Positions 1 to 8,679 of a stretch of DNA of 64,000 nucleotides are shown piece by piece; within the stretch, counting starts at the first letter, position 1; each line of letters starts with the position of its first letter. The notes beneath the pieces were generated by a model. The model searched no databases, had not been told where the DNA came from, and worked only from the letters and a program-made list of their open reading frames with translations. Origin of the DNA: Paenibacillus sp. JDR-2 (GTDB lineage Bacteria; Bacillota; Bacilli; Paenibacillales; Paenibacillaceae); NCBI RefSeq assembly GCF_000023585.1, contig NC_012914.1:2056501-2120500 (forward strand), given 5' to 3'. Both the position numbers and the translations under genes were made by a program.

Positions 1-1
1 G

Positions 2-955
2 TGGGTATGTCCGTTCATTAGTCCGGATGGAGAAGTATTCCGTTATTTGCACAAGCAGCGCTATTTGCTTCGGGAGGCTGACGGAAGTCCGGTTGTCCGT
101 CAGTGGTGGAACGGCTATAGCGCCATTCTGGACGGCATCAATGAAGACGCCGTGAGCTGGTTTAAGCAGCAATTGGATCATTTAACGGAAGCTTACGGGA
201 TAGACGGGTTTAAGCTGGATGCCGGAGACCCTCAATATTATAAGAAGACGGATGTCGGCTCACGGCCGTCAACGCCAAATGAACAATGCGAATCTTGGGC
301 ACGTCTTGGCCTTCACTATCCGTTTAATGAATATCGCGCATGCTGGAAGCTGGCAGGCCAGCCGCTAGTCCAGCGTCTTAGCGACAAGAATCACAGCTGG
401 GACGGCGACGGTCTGGCTTCCTTAATTCCGAACGGGCTTGCGCAAGGATTAAGCGGTTATGCGTTCAACTGTCCGGACATGGTTGGCGGCGGGCAATATG
501 AGGATCTGATCCGGCCAGACTTCAAGGTGGATGGGGAATTGTTTGTGCGTTATGCGCAGTGCTCCGCGCTGTTCCCGATGATGCAGTTCTCCACGGCCCC
601 GTGGAGGGTGCTCGACGAGACTCATCTGAAGTATTGCATCGAAGCAGCGGGGCTGCATACCCGATTGGGAGCGGAGATTGCCAAATGGGTCAGACTGGCT
701 GCCGAGACCGGAGAGCCGATCATGCGGCATATGGCGTACGTGTTTCCGGAGGGAGGATTCGAACAGGTGACCGATCAGTTTTTGCTAGGGGATCATATTC
801 TAGTCGCTCCGGTTTTGGAGAAAGGGGCGGTGTCGCGCGGAATCGTATTTCCGGAGGGAACCTGGCTAGGCGATGACGGCAGCGAAGTCATTGGACCATG
901 CGAAGCCCGGGTCGAAGCGCCGCTGTCCAGACTGCCCTGGTACCGCCGTCAATAA
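2..955 (+). CDS. Glycoside hydrolase family 31 protein, C-terminal part (5' truncated by window)
   Basis: The reading frame is open to the left edge and ends at TAA 953-955, leaving 317 residues of the catalytic barrel and C-terminal beta domains. GH31 enzymes are retaining alpha-glycosidases (alpha-glucosidase, alpha-xylosidase and related). The nucleophile region reads DGFKLDAGD, with the candidate nucleophile near visible residue 73. The acid/base segment is HSWDGD, near visible residue 134. The end of the nucleophile motif carries Asp where many members have Glu, so the substrate class cannot be named. No signal peptide can be judged because the N-terminus is missing. Two AraC regulators lie convergently downstream and a GH42 gene follows, so a role in galactoside or xyloside use is possible but inferred. 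Confidence 0.85.
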   Translation, partial: WVCPFISPDGEVFRYLHKQRYLLREADGSPVVRQWWNGYSAILDGINEDAVSWFKQQLDHLTEAYGIDGFKLDAGDPQYYKKTDVGSRPSTPNEQCESWARLGLHYPFNEYRACWKLAGQPLVQRLSDKNHSWDGDGLASLIPNGLAQGLSGYAFNCPDMVGGGQYEDLIRPDFKVDGELFVRYAQCSALFPMMQFSTAPWRVLDETHLKYCIEAAGLHTRLGAEIAKWVRLAAETGEPIMRHMAYVFPEGGFEQVTDQFLLGDHILVAPVLEKGAVSRGIVFPEGTWLGDDGSEVIGPCEARVEAPLSRLPWYRRQ

Positions 956-960
956 CCATA

Positions 961-1003
961 AAGGTACAAGCATGTGTTCTGAACACGGCTTGTACCTTTT
1001 TTC
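961..1003. terminator. Intrinsic terminator between convergent genes
   Basis: An 11-bp stem (AAGGTACAAGC pairing with GCTTGTACCTT) is followed by a T run on the plus strand. It lies just after the GH31 stop and touches the stop of the opposing AraC gene, so it probably serves both directions. Confidence 0.85.
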
Positions 1004-1871
1004 ATTCGTAATAGATGGCGTCATAAGGAAACTCGATCTTTTTCATCCGGTATTCTTTGGGGGTCATCGACATATACTCCCGAAATACCTTGCCGAAGTA
1101 GCTTGAATTTTCAAAGCCGCACATTTCGCCTATCGTCTGGACGGGAAGCTCCGTTGTTCTAAGCAAAGCGACGGCAGCCTCCATTCTCCGGTCCCGCAAA
1201 TAAGCGAGCGGCGAAGTCTGATCCGACTTCTGGAACAACCGGCATAAATGATACTTGTTGACACCGCAATGCTCGGCCAGCTGGTCTAAGGTTAACGGCT
1301 GCGCATAGTGCTGCTTCATAAAATCCTTCGCCCGTTGAATAAGGCTGCTGGAGCTTGTGCTAATCTCCCGGCTGACTTCCCTGCTCGTCTGCACCAAAGC
1401 GATCATCCATTCATAGACCTTTGCGGACAGCTGATATTTATCCGTTATCTTCTCTTCGGCAATCGACCGGAGGAGCTTCCGGAATGCGTGAATAATCGGG
1501 GAGTTCGGATCCCGCCGGATAATCGGTCCTTCCTGCGCGATAACAAGATCCCAGATCCGGCTTGCTTCATCGCCGCTCAGATTGAGCCAAAGCACCTCCC
1601 AGGGTTCGTCTTCGCTTTTATAAAAGTACCGGTGTTTACTAGGAACTTTGACGAGAAATCCGGTTCCCCTCGGCAGCGGTATGCATTGCTGCTCGTATTC
1701 GATATAGCCTAGACCGTTTAGGGTATATTGAAAAATGACATGTCCAAAGTCCGGCCGTTCATCGCCCGTAAAGCTGTAATCGGGGTTCTGAATGCTCTGC
1801 CAGCCGATAGAGTCCAGCGTCAGAATAGACGGGTCGTCATTTCGAAACGCAAAGGATGCCTGTTCGTTCAT
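1002..1871 (-). CDS. AraC-family transcriptional regulator (cupin-type sensor plus AraC HTH)
   Basis: This 289-residue protein has an N-terminal sugar-sensing beta-barrel of the AraC_binding type (about residues 20-160) and a C-terminal double helix-turn-helix (about 185-285). The HTH carries the typical LTLDQLAEHCGVNKYHLCRLF and FENSSYFGKVFREY elements. It should bind DNA and switch a nearby sugar gene. It is the second gene of a tandem AraC pair: 18 bp separate it from the upstream AraC gene, and an AGGAGG site in that gap serves its ATG. The likely targets are the GH31 and GH42 genes on either side, by inference from position. No transmembrane segment is seen. Confidence 0.88.
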   Translation of the reverse strand: MNEQASFAFRNDDPSILTLDSIGWQSIQNPDYSFTGDERPDFGHVIFQYTLNGLGYIEYEQQCIPLPRGTGFLVKVPSKHRYFYKSEDEPWEVLWLNLSGDEASRIWDLVIAQEGPIIRRDPNSPIIHAFRKLLRSIAEEKITDKYQLSAKVYEWMIALVQTSREVSREISTSSSSLIQRAKDFMKQHYAQPLTLDQLAEHCGVNKYHLCRLFQKSDQTSPLAYLRDRRMEAAVALLRTTELPVQTIGEMCGFENSSYFGKVFREYMSMTPKEYRMKKIEFPYDAIYYE

Positions 1872-1889
1872 GCGGATCCCTCCTAAATA

Positions 1890-2717
1890 TTAACGTCCAT
1901 ACAACTTCCGGTAAGTTTCCGGCGTCATGCCTTCCCTTTGGCGGAAGGTGGAGACGAAATGGCTCGCGTCGCGAAAGCCTACCGCTTCGCCGATGCGGCG
2001 CACGGTCCAGTCCGGCCGGGAAGGCAGCCATTCCTTCGCTTTCCGGATCCGCAGCTGAATGAGATACGAATAGGCCGTTTGGCCAAACAGCTCGCGGAAT
2101 CTTTCGTTCAGCTGCCTCTCGCCGATGCCAAGCTGCGCGGCCATGTCGGCCAATCCGATCTCAGGGTTGGCAAAATGCTGTTCCAGCCAGGCCAGCAGCC
2201 CCTGAATCCGCTCCAGCCGTTTGGACATGGACGGGCGGTTATCCGTTCGGGCATTGGTCCGAAGGAGCGTCAGGAATTGGTACAAATCGGCCGACGACTG
2301 CCAGCCGGATGGATCGCTTCCGGATTCGGCAAAGGTCAGCATTTTAAACAGCTGATCGCTAATCCGGTCATTGCCGGCCTCCCATTGGAAGCGCTCGGCG
2401 CTTCCCCAGCCGATAGACTGCACGATACTGGCAGCCATACCTCCGCGAAACGTAATATAACCCGTCTGCCACCAGCCGTTTCTGGCCTCGTAACGGTGTG
2501 GCGTGCCCGGGGCAAGAAGGACGCCGGAGCGCTCATTCATTTTCCAGGTTTGACCGCTAACCGTTAATTCGCCTTCACCTTCCAAGGTTTGGAGCCAATG
2601 GAAATAGGGATAGCCTTCCGGTCTGTCCAAGGTCTCCTGATCAGGGTTAAAGCCAATCGTTTCGAGCTGCAAGGGCAGCGGTTCCGAAGGGAAGGCGGGA
2701 ACGACTCGTCGCATCAT
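1890..2717 (-). CDS. AraC-family transcriptional regulator
   Basis: This protein of about 275 residues has an N-terminal cupin-like domain (LLAPGTPHRYEA region) and a C-terminal AraC HTH (IGLADMAAQLGIGERQLNERF, then VGFRDASHFVSTFR). The reading frame can be extended to an ATG at 2729, but the GGAGG at 2723-2727 overlaps that codon. The real start is therefore the ATG at 2717 or at 2714, with 5 or 8 nt spacing. It is divergent from the GH42 beta-galactosidase at 2835, with about 118 bp between them, so that gene is the most likely target. It is co-directional with the AraC gene at 1002-1871 and probably co-transcribed with it. Confidence 0.87.
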   Translation of the reverse strand: MMRRVVPAFPSEPLPLQLETIGFNPDQETLDRPEGYPYFHWLQTLEGEGELTVSGQTWKMNERSGVLLAPGTPHRYEARNGWWQTGYITFRGGMAASIVQSIGWGSAERFQWEAGNDRISDQLFKMLTFAESGSDPSGWQSSADLYQFLTLLRTNARTDNRPSMSKRLERIQGLLAWLEQHFANPEIGLADMAAQLGIGERQLNERFRELFGQTAYSYLIQLRIRKAKEWLPSRPDWTVRRIGEAVGFRDASHFVSTFRQREGMTPETYRKLYGR

Positions 2718-2834
2718 TGGAACCTCCATATTTTTATATGCAAAATCATTAATTTTATATAGGTTACAGTAATGTGAAGGCTTACAATAGAAGAAGATAA
2801 TGCAGTTTTATCATATACGAAGAGGTGTGACAAG

Positions 2835-4892
2835 ATGATAAATGCGAAAAAACCGAAAATCTGGTACGGCGGTGACTATAATCCGGATCAATGGGAGAAG
2901 GAAGTCTGGGACGAGGATTTACGGATGTTCAAGCTTTCCGGAATCGATGTGGCAACGCTTAACGTATTTGCCTGGGCAAAAAACCAGCCTGATGAGGATA
3001 CCTACGATTTCGGCTGGCTCGACGAGATGATGGACAAGCTTCATGCGGACGGCGTTGGCGTCTGTCTGGCTACAAGCACGGCAGCGCATCCCGCGTGGAT
3101 GGCCCGTAAATATCCGGATGTGCTGCAAGTCGATTTCAACGGCAACAAACGCAAGTTTGGCGGCCGCCATAACTCCTGTCCGAACAGCCCAACCTTCCGC
3201 AAGTATTCGGTGCGCATGGCCGAGAAGCTTGCCGAGCGGTACAAAGATCACCCGGCTCTGCTCATCTGGCATATCAACAATGAATACGGCGGCGCGGGCA
3301 ACTGCTATTGCGACAATTGCGAAGCGGCTTTCCGAGTATGGCTTAAGGATCGTTACGGAACGATTGAAGAAGTGAACAAAGCTTGGAATACGGCATTCTG
3401 GGGCCATATTTTCTACGACTTTGAAGATATCGTTCTGCCAAGCGGCCGCAGCGAGGAATGGTACGGCGCGAACGGCCGGACGGAGACAAACTTCCAAGGT
3501 CTGTCGCTCGATTACATGCGTTTCCATTCGGACAGCCTGCTCGAGTGCTATAAGCTGGAGTACGAAGCGGTCAAGAAGGTTACGCCGGATATTCCGGTTA
3601 CAACCAACCTGATGGGCGCTTTCAAAAAGCTGGATTATCATAAATGGGCGAAGCACATGGACGTTGTATCCTGGGATAACTACCCGCGCTTCGATACGCC
3701 GCACAGCTATACCGGCATGATGCATGATCTGATGCGAGGCCTGAAGGACGGCCAGCCGTTTATGCTGATGGAGCAGACGCCAAGCCAGCAGAACTGGCAG
3801 CCGTACAACTCGCTTAAGCGTCCGGGCGTTATGCGCTTATGGAGCTACCAGGCCGTTGCGCGCGGAGCGGATACGATCCTGTTCTTCCAGCTTCGCCGTT
3901 CGACCGGGGCATGCGAGAAATATCACGGCGCGGTTATCGAGCATGTCGGCCACGAGCATACCCGCGTATTCCGCGAATGCGCGGAGCTTGGCGCGGAGCT
4001 CGGGAAGCTGGGAGATACTTTGCTGGATGCGAGAGTGAAAGCAAAGGTTGCGATCCTGTTCGATTGGGAAAACTGGTGGGCGATTGAGATGTCCAGCGGT
4101 CCGTCCATTGCTCTTAAATACGTGAATGAAGCTCATAAATTCTATGATGCGCTATACCGTGCCGGCATTGCGGCCGATGTGGTCAGCGTAGAAGCGGACC
4201 TCAGCGGCTACGACCTGGTTATCGCGCCGGTCATGTACATGGTGAAGGATGGCGTGGCGGAGAAGCTGGAAGCCTATACGGCTGCCGGCGGCGCGGTTAT
4301 TACAACCTACTTCAGCGGTATCGTAAACGAGACCGATCTGGTAACGCTCGGCGGTTACCCGGGCAAGCTGCGCAAATTGCTTGGCATCTGGGCGGAAGAG
4401 ATTGATGCCCTGCTTCCTTCGCAGCGCAACCGGATTGTTCTGTCGGACAACATGCTTGGCTCTCAGGCGGAATACGAGTGCGGCATGCTCTGCGATCTGA
4501 TTCACTCGGAAGGCGCCGAAGTAAAGGCCGTATACGGGGATGATTTCTACCGCGGCATGCCTGCTCTAACGGTTAACAAGTTTGGCGAAGGCGAAGCCTG
4601 GTACCTGGCGACAAGTCCGGAAGAAGCCTTCCTGCAGGACTGGCTGCCTCAGCTATGCGCTTCCCGCGGCATCAAACCGCTGGTTTCCGGCACGCCGGAA
4701 GGCGTGGAGACAACGATCCGCTCCAAAGACGGCCAGGATTATCTGTTTGTGCTTAATCACAATGCGGATGCCGTTACGGTTACGCTCCGAGAGCAGTCCG
4801 GGATTGATCTGCTTACTGGCGCCAGCGTTCAAGGCGGCACAACAGAGCTTAAAGGCTATGACGTGCAGATCATTAAGGTTAATCGGGAATAG
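2835..4892 (+). CDS. GH42 beta-galactosidase
   Basis: This 685-residue protein has the usual GH42 length and layout: a catalytic TIM barrel (about 1-390), a trimerisation domain (about 395-610) and a small C-terminal beta domain. The acid/base is Glu150 in HINNEYGG and the nucleophile is Glu313 in LMEQTPSQQNW. The four zinc-site cysteines of the family are present (Cys115, Cys157, Cys159, Cys162). It hydrolyses terminal beta-galactosides from galacto-oligosaccharides. No signal peptide is seen, so it is cytoplasmic. The ribosome site GAGGTG lies just before the ATG. It is monocistronic: a terminator follows, and a divergent AraC gene precedes it and probably regulates it. Confidence 0.95.
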   Translation: MINAKKPKIWYGGDYNPDQWEKEVWDEDLRMFKLSGIDVATLNVFAWAKNQPDEDTYDFGWLDEMMDKLHADGVGVCLATSTAAHPAWMARKYPDVLQVDFNGNKRKFGGRHNSCPNSPTFRKYSVRMAEKLAERYKDHPALLIWHINNEYGGAGNCYCDNCEAAFRVWLKDRYGTIEEVNKAWNTAFWGHIFYDFEDIVLPSGRSEEWYGANGRTETNFQGLSLDYMRFHSDSLLECYKLEYEAVKKVTPDIPVTTNLMGAFKKLDYHKWAKHMDVVSWDNYPRFDTPHSYTGMMHDLMRGLKDGQPFMLMEQTPSQQNWQPYNSLKRPGVMRLWSYQAVARGADTILFFQLRRSTGACEKYHGAVIEHVGHEHTRVFRECAELGAELGKLGDTLLDARVKAKVAILFDWENWWAIEMSSGPSIALKYVNEAHKFYDALYRAGIAADVVSVEADLSGYDLVIAPVMYMVKDGVAEKLEAYTAAGGAVITTYFSGIVNETDLVTLGGYPGKLRKLLGIWAEEIDALLPSQRNRIVLSDNMLGSQAEYECGMLCDLIHSEGAEVKAVYGDDFYRGMPALTVNKFGEGEAWYLATSPEEAFLQDWLPQLCASRGIKPLVSGTPEGVETTIRSKDGQDYLFVLNHNADAVTVTLREQSGIDLLTGASVQGGTTELKGYDVQIIKVNRE

Positions 4893-4918
4893 AACTGCGG
4901 CGTAAATGCTCCGGTTCA

Positions 4919-4960
4919 AAAATAAGTCAGCCGCATTTTCTACGGCTGGCTTATTTTTAT
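4919..4960 (+). terminator. Intrinsic terminator after GH42 gene
   Basis: The stem pairs AATAAGTCAGCCG with CGGCTGGCTTATT with one mismatch, and a T-rich tail follows. Confidence 0.85.
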
Positions 4961-5055
4961 AGTGAAAATCCAAATAGGGAAATAGACCCAGCAGTTCTTT
5001 ATAGTGTATAATTATCCAAGATTGATAGTTGGTTCGGTATTTTTTTATAACAAAT

Positions 5056-5069
5056 TTAAAGCGCTTACA
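5056..5069 (+). promoter_or_regulatory. cre-like CcpA site upstream of the membrane AraC regulator
   Basis: TTAAAGCGCTTACA matches the consensus TGWAANCGNTNWCA at all but the second position. It lies 60 bp before the start of the regulator at 5129, so carbon catabolite control of this locus is plausible. Confidence 0.5.
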
Positions 5070-5128
5070 AAAAATCCAGCTTAGAGGGACTCCAAGGCTA
5101 TTATGAGAAACGATAGGAGGACGGGCGG

Positions 5129-7396
5129 ATGAAACGATTTCCCATGATGCTTCAGCTGATGCTGATTCTGATCTGTGTCATGGCTATTCCTACTGCCATT
5201 CTGACCTGGTACAGCGGTACGCAAATCGTGGGTTACTCGGAAGGCGCAATTGCGAACACCTCGCTTGAAGGGCTTATTGCAAACAGGGAGCTTAACGAGA
5301 ATGCCTTGAGCAATCTAGCGCAGGATGCGGTCCAGCTGGCCGGCACGAATATATTTGACCGGATCCGCAGCTTCAGGACGTATTCGGCGCTTAATTCGGA
5401 TTATAGCGATGTGTCCAGCGCGCTAAGAATACTAAGTGAGCTGGCGAGTCTGAACCACCGCGTGGATGGCGTATACTCTACTTATTTCCTGCTTGATGAA
5501 GCGGATTACGTGGTCTCTACCGACCGGGGAATTACAACGCTGGACCGTTACGAACCGGTAGATTGGATGGACAAGGCGCTTGCCGGCAGGAGAGGAATCG
5601 GTGGCGTCTGGTACCCCCGCCAATTGCAGTCCGGCATGCAGGTCGTATCCTATGTTTTGCCGTTAAACCGCCTGTCAACGACTACGCGGGGAACGATTGT
5701 CGTGAATTTGAAGGAGAGCCAGATTGCCAGTTATTTAAGATCCTTTGAGCCTGGTTCGGAAGGCTTTATGCTCCTGAAATCCGACGGCACGATTATTTCG
5801 CATAATGACAAGTCCTTGCTTCTGACAGACGGCAATAAGCAGCCGTTTATCAAGCAAATCCTAAGTAATAGCAAAAGGGAAGGATATGCCTACCATGTAT
5901 TAAACGGCGAACGGCTGCTGTATACCTGGTCCCGCTCGGAGCAGCTCGGCTGGTGGAACGTAAATATTTATTCGATGGATCAGTTAATGACGAAGACGTA
6001 TAACCTTCAGAAGGGCATTATTTTTATTACGGGTATAATCATCATCGCTGGCACTATTCTTGCCGTTCTACTTGCCACCTGGTTGTCCCAGCCGGTCCGG
6101 AGGCTTGTCAGGACGATGCGCGAACGCAGCAATCTCGGCGGCACGAACAAAAACGAGCTGGTCTTCCTGGAGTCGGCGTTCAGGCGGATGCAGGAAGAGG
6201 AGGAAGGCTTGCATACGCTGCTTCAGGAGCGGGAGCAGGATACACGAAGCTTATCGGTTCATCAGTTGCTGCGCGGCGAAGTGAAGAAACAGATTGCGGA
6301 GATGTTCCCCGAGCCCTATTATACCGTTGCGGTTGTCTCCATTGACAGGTACAGGAGATACGTCAGCAAGAATAACCCGGAGACCCGCAGCTTCCACCGT
6401 TATCTTCTGCTCTCGAAATGCGAGAGCTTATTCCCGGAAGACCTGTATGCCCGGGGAATTTATCAAGGCGACGGCTGCTTCGTATTTGTGATCAACTACG
6501 GACAGGAAGAGATGGAGAACGGGCTTCAAGGAATAAAGGCTGCGCTTGTTCAAATCCGGGATACGGCGCTTGATCTGCTTGGACATTCGGTTACGACCGG
6601 AGTCAGCGGCCAGACGGAATTCAGGGAGTCGATCCCCGAGCGGGTTGCGGAGGCAACGGATGCAATCAAACACCGCATGATTAAAGGGAGCGGTTGTATT
6701 TTTTACTGGAAGCCTGATGAAGACCGCGGCAAGAAATACATTTACCCGACAAACAGCGAACGGCGTATCGTGAATTTCCTGGAGCGTGCCGACCTGGGCA
6801 GCATTCTGAAGGAACTGGAGAGTATCCGGGCCGAAATTCATTCCGATTCTCACGTTTCCTATGACAATATCCTGTTTATCTACAACCAGTTGATTGGCGT
6901 TACCATCCGTCATCTCCGGGAGAATAACATCAGCACTTCGCGGATTTTCTCCGGACGGGGAAATATCTACTCGGCGATTGCTTCCACCGACACGATTGAC
7001 GAGCTGGAGAACTATCTGCGCGATTTCTTTACCGAGATTGTTCAGCATCTGGAGCGGAGTACGGGAGAAGCGAATCACGGCGAACGAATTATTCGTTATC
7101 TGGAGGAACATTTCCGCAAGGAAATCGTGTTCGAGGAGATGGCGAAGGAGATTGGCATCAGCTATTCCTATATGCGGAAGATCGTGTATGAATTAACCGG
7201 CAAAAGCCTCATCGATTATATGAATCAATTACGGATCGAGAAGGCGAAGCAGCTGCTTGTGGAATCAAAAATGACGATAACGCAAATTGCTTCCGAAGTG
7301 GGCTACTATAACGTTCAAAGCTTTAACCGGTTTTTCCGCAAGTATGAAGGGATGCCGCCAAGCAGCTATAAGACATCGAGATCCAAGACATCGTAA
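5129..7396 (+). CDS. Membrane-anchored AraC-family regulator with extracellular Cache-like sensor
   Basis: This 755-residue one-component sensor has a transmembrane helix at about 7-27, an extracytoplasmic Cache-like domain (about 30-290) and a second transmembrane helix at about 296-319. A HAMP-like linker, a cytoplasmic region of uncertain fold (about 370-640) and a C-terminal AraC HTH (about 650-750) follow. The second HTH element is YYNVQSFNRFFRKYEGMPPSSY. Such proteins read an external sugar directly, with no separate kinase, and activate an adjacent importer. The gene sits just before the importer and GH105 genes at 7642-12381, its presumed targets. AGGAGG precedes the ATG, and a cre-like site and a terminator flank it. 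The ligand cannot be named; the GH105 partner suggests pectin fragments. Confidence 0.88.
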   Translation: MKRFPMMLQLMLILICVMAIPTAILTWYSGTQIVGYSEGAIANTSLEGLIANRELNENALSNLAQDAVQLAGTNIFDRIRSFRTYSALNSDYSDVSSALRILSELASLNHRVDGVYSTYFLLDEADYVVSTDRGITTLDRYEPVDWMDKALAGRRGIGGVWYPRQLQSGMQVVSYVLPLNRLSTTTRGTIVVNLKESQIASYLRSFEPGSEGFMLLKSDGTIISHNDKSLLLTDGNKQPFIKQILSNSKREGYAYHVLNGERLLYTWSRSEQLGWWNVNIYSMDQLMTKTYNLQKGIIFITGIIIIAGTILAVLLATWLSQPVRRLVRTMRERSNLGGTNKNELVFLESAFRRMQEEEEGLHTLLQEREQDTRSLSVHQLLRGEVKKQIAEMFPEPYYTVAVVSIDRYRRYVSKNNPETRSFHRYLLLSKCESLFPEDLYARGIYQGDGCFVFVINYGQEEMENGLQGIKAALVQIRDTALDLLGHSVTTGVSGQTEFRESIPERVAEATDAIKHRMIKGSGCIFYWKPDEDRGKKYIYPTNSERRIVNFLERADLGSILKELESIRAEIHSDSHVSYDNILFIYNQLIGVTIRHLRENNISTSRIFSGRGNIYSAIASTDTIDELENYLRDFFTEIVQHLERSTGEANHGERIIRYLEEHFRKEIVFEEMAKEIGISYSYMRKIVYELTGKSLIDYMNQLRIEKAKQLLVESKMTITQIASEVGYYNVQSFNRFFRKYEGMPPSSYKTSRSKTS

Positions 7397-7407
7397 GCGA
7401 AAAAATG

Positions 7408-7446
7408 AGAGCTGTCATGCCGCCTGCAGGACAGCTTTTATTTTTG
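7408..7446 (+). terminator. Intrinsic terminator after the AraC regulator
   Basis: AGCTGTC pairs with GACAGCT across a 13-nt loop and is followed by TTTTATTTTT. It separates the regulator from the importer operon. Confidence 0.75.
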
Positions 7447-7641
7447 CTCATACCTATCAGATTTGATCAAAAACCGCGCCGGATAAGCACAAATGATGCA
7501 TTCGCAATCAAAAATGACAGAGAGAATCAATACTCAAGATTTACCGTTCGGAAATGCCGGAGGTATGATGATGTCAGCCACGGACGATGTCTGAGGCGAG
7601 CACAAGGGCCGGGGAAAGATAATTGCTGAGGGGGTGAGAAT

Positions 7642-8607
7642 GTGAAAATTGAAAGCGCTTCACAGCAAAATGAAGCCGCTTTAAAAAATCTCGGATTAAA
7701 CAGACGAGGAATGACGTATTATCTTCGGCGGGATTGGCAGCTCTATGCACTGTTAATGATTCCGCTGGCTTTTGTACTGACCTTCAAGTACGCACCGATG
7801 TCAGGCCTCATACTTGCATTTAAAAACTATAAAATTGCCAAAGGATTTTGGGGCAGCGACTGGGTAGGCTTTCAAGTATTCCAGGAAATATTCGCCAAGC
7901 ATGACTTTGGCCGCGCCGTACGCAATACGCTTCTGCTTAACAGTCTTGATCTGTTGTTCAGCTTTACGATGCCGATTGTGCTGGCCCTGCTGCTGAACGA
8001 GGTAAGAGGCGTAAGATTTAAACGCGTGAATCAGACGCTGCTGTATCTGCCGCATTTTCTATCCTGGATTATTATCGGAGCAATTGCTTACCAGCTGCTT
8101 AGCGAGAGTAACGGCGCGATCAATAATCTCATTGCCATGATGGGCGGCGACCGGATTCCGTTCCTGCAGGATGATACCAATTGGCTGATCAGTTATCTGG
8201 CGATTGGCGTCTGGCAGAGCATGGGCTGGGGAACGATCATCTACCTTGCCTCGATCAGCAGCATCAACCCGGAAATGTACGAAGCAGCCATCGTTGACGG
8301 CGCCGGGCGCTGGAGGAAGGTATGGAACGTGACGCTGCCATCGATCCGCGTAACGATTGTTACCTTGCTTATCATGAATCTAGGCAAAGTCATGGAGGGC
8401 TCGTTCGAGCGCGTATTTGCCCTGCAAAACAAGGCTACGACGGAATACACGGTTACGATTCCCGTGTTGGTGTACCGTTGGGGGATTGAAAGCGGCAACT
8501 TCAGCCGGGCAACGGCGCTTGGATTATTCCAGGCTGTCATCGGACTTGTGCTTGTGCTTGCCGCGGACCGGATTGCGAAGAAGCTTGGCGAGGACGGAAT
8601 TTTATAG
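7642..8607 (+). CDS. Sugar ABC transporter permease, LplB/YteP type
   Basis: This 321-residue inner-membrane permease has about six helices and the cytoplasmic EAA loop YEAAIVDGAGRWRKVWNVTLP, which docks the ATPase. The conserved N-terminal FKYAPMSGLILAFKNY and the C-terminal KKLGEDGIL are typical of the LplB/YteP group that imports complex oligosaccharides such as pectin fragments. The start is GTG 7642, with GGGGGTGA 5-8 nt upstream. It forms an operon with the second permease, the binding lipoprotein and the GH105 enzyme. No ATPase gene is present. A terminator-like hairpin follows before the next permease. Confidence 0.92.
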   Translation: MKIESASQQNEAALKNLGLNRRGMTYYLRRDWQLYALLMIPLAFVLTFKYAPMSGLILAFKNYKIAKGFWGSDWVGFQVFQEIFAKHDFGRAVRNTLLLNSLDLLFSFTMPIVLALLLNEVRGVRFKRVNQTLLYLPHFLSWIIIGAIAYQLLSESNGAINNLIAMMGGDRIPFLQDDTNWLISYLAIGVWQSMGWGTIIYLASISSINPEMYEAAIVDGAGRWRKVWNVTLPSIRVTIVTLLIMNLGKVMEGSFERVFALQNKATTEYTVTIPVLVYRWGIESGNFSRATALGLFQAVIGLVLVLAADRIAKKLGEDGIL

Positions 8608-8624
8608 GCTTATGCTTACGAAGC

Positions 8625-8665
8625 AAGAATTTCCACCAAACCAAAGACACGTGGCAATTCTTTTT
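8625..8665 (+). terminator. Terminator-like hairpin inside the importer operon
   Basis: AAGAATTTCCAC (8625-8636) pairs with GTGGCAATTCTT (8651-8662) with one mismatch and is followed by a T run. The ribosome site of the next permease begins at once. It may attenuate or partly terminate transcription between the two permease genes. Confidence 0.55.
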
Positions 8666-8679
8666 AGGAGAGGTGAACC

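Noticed and set aside
7650..7663. cre-like sequence at the start of the permease gene
   Set aside because: Only the AAAGCGCTT core matches; three consensus positions fail and it is within codons 3-8.
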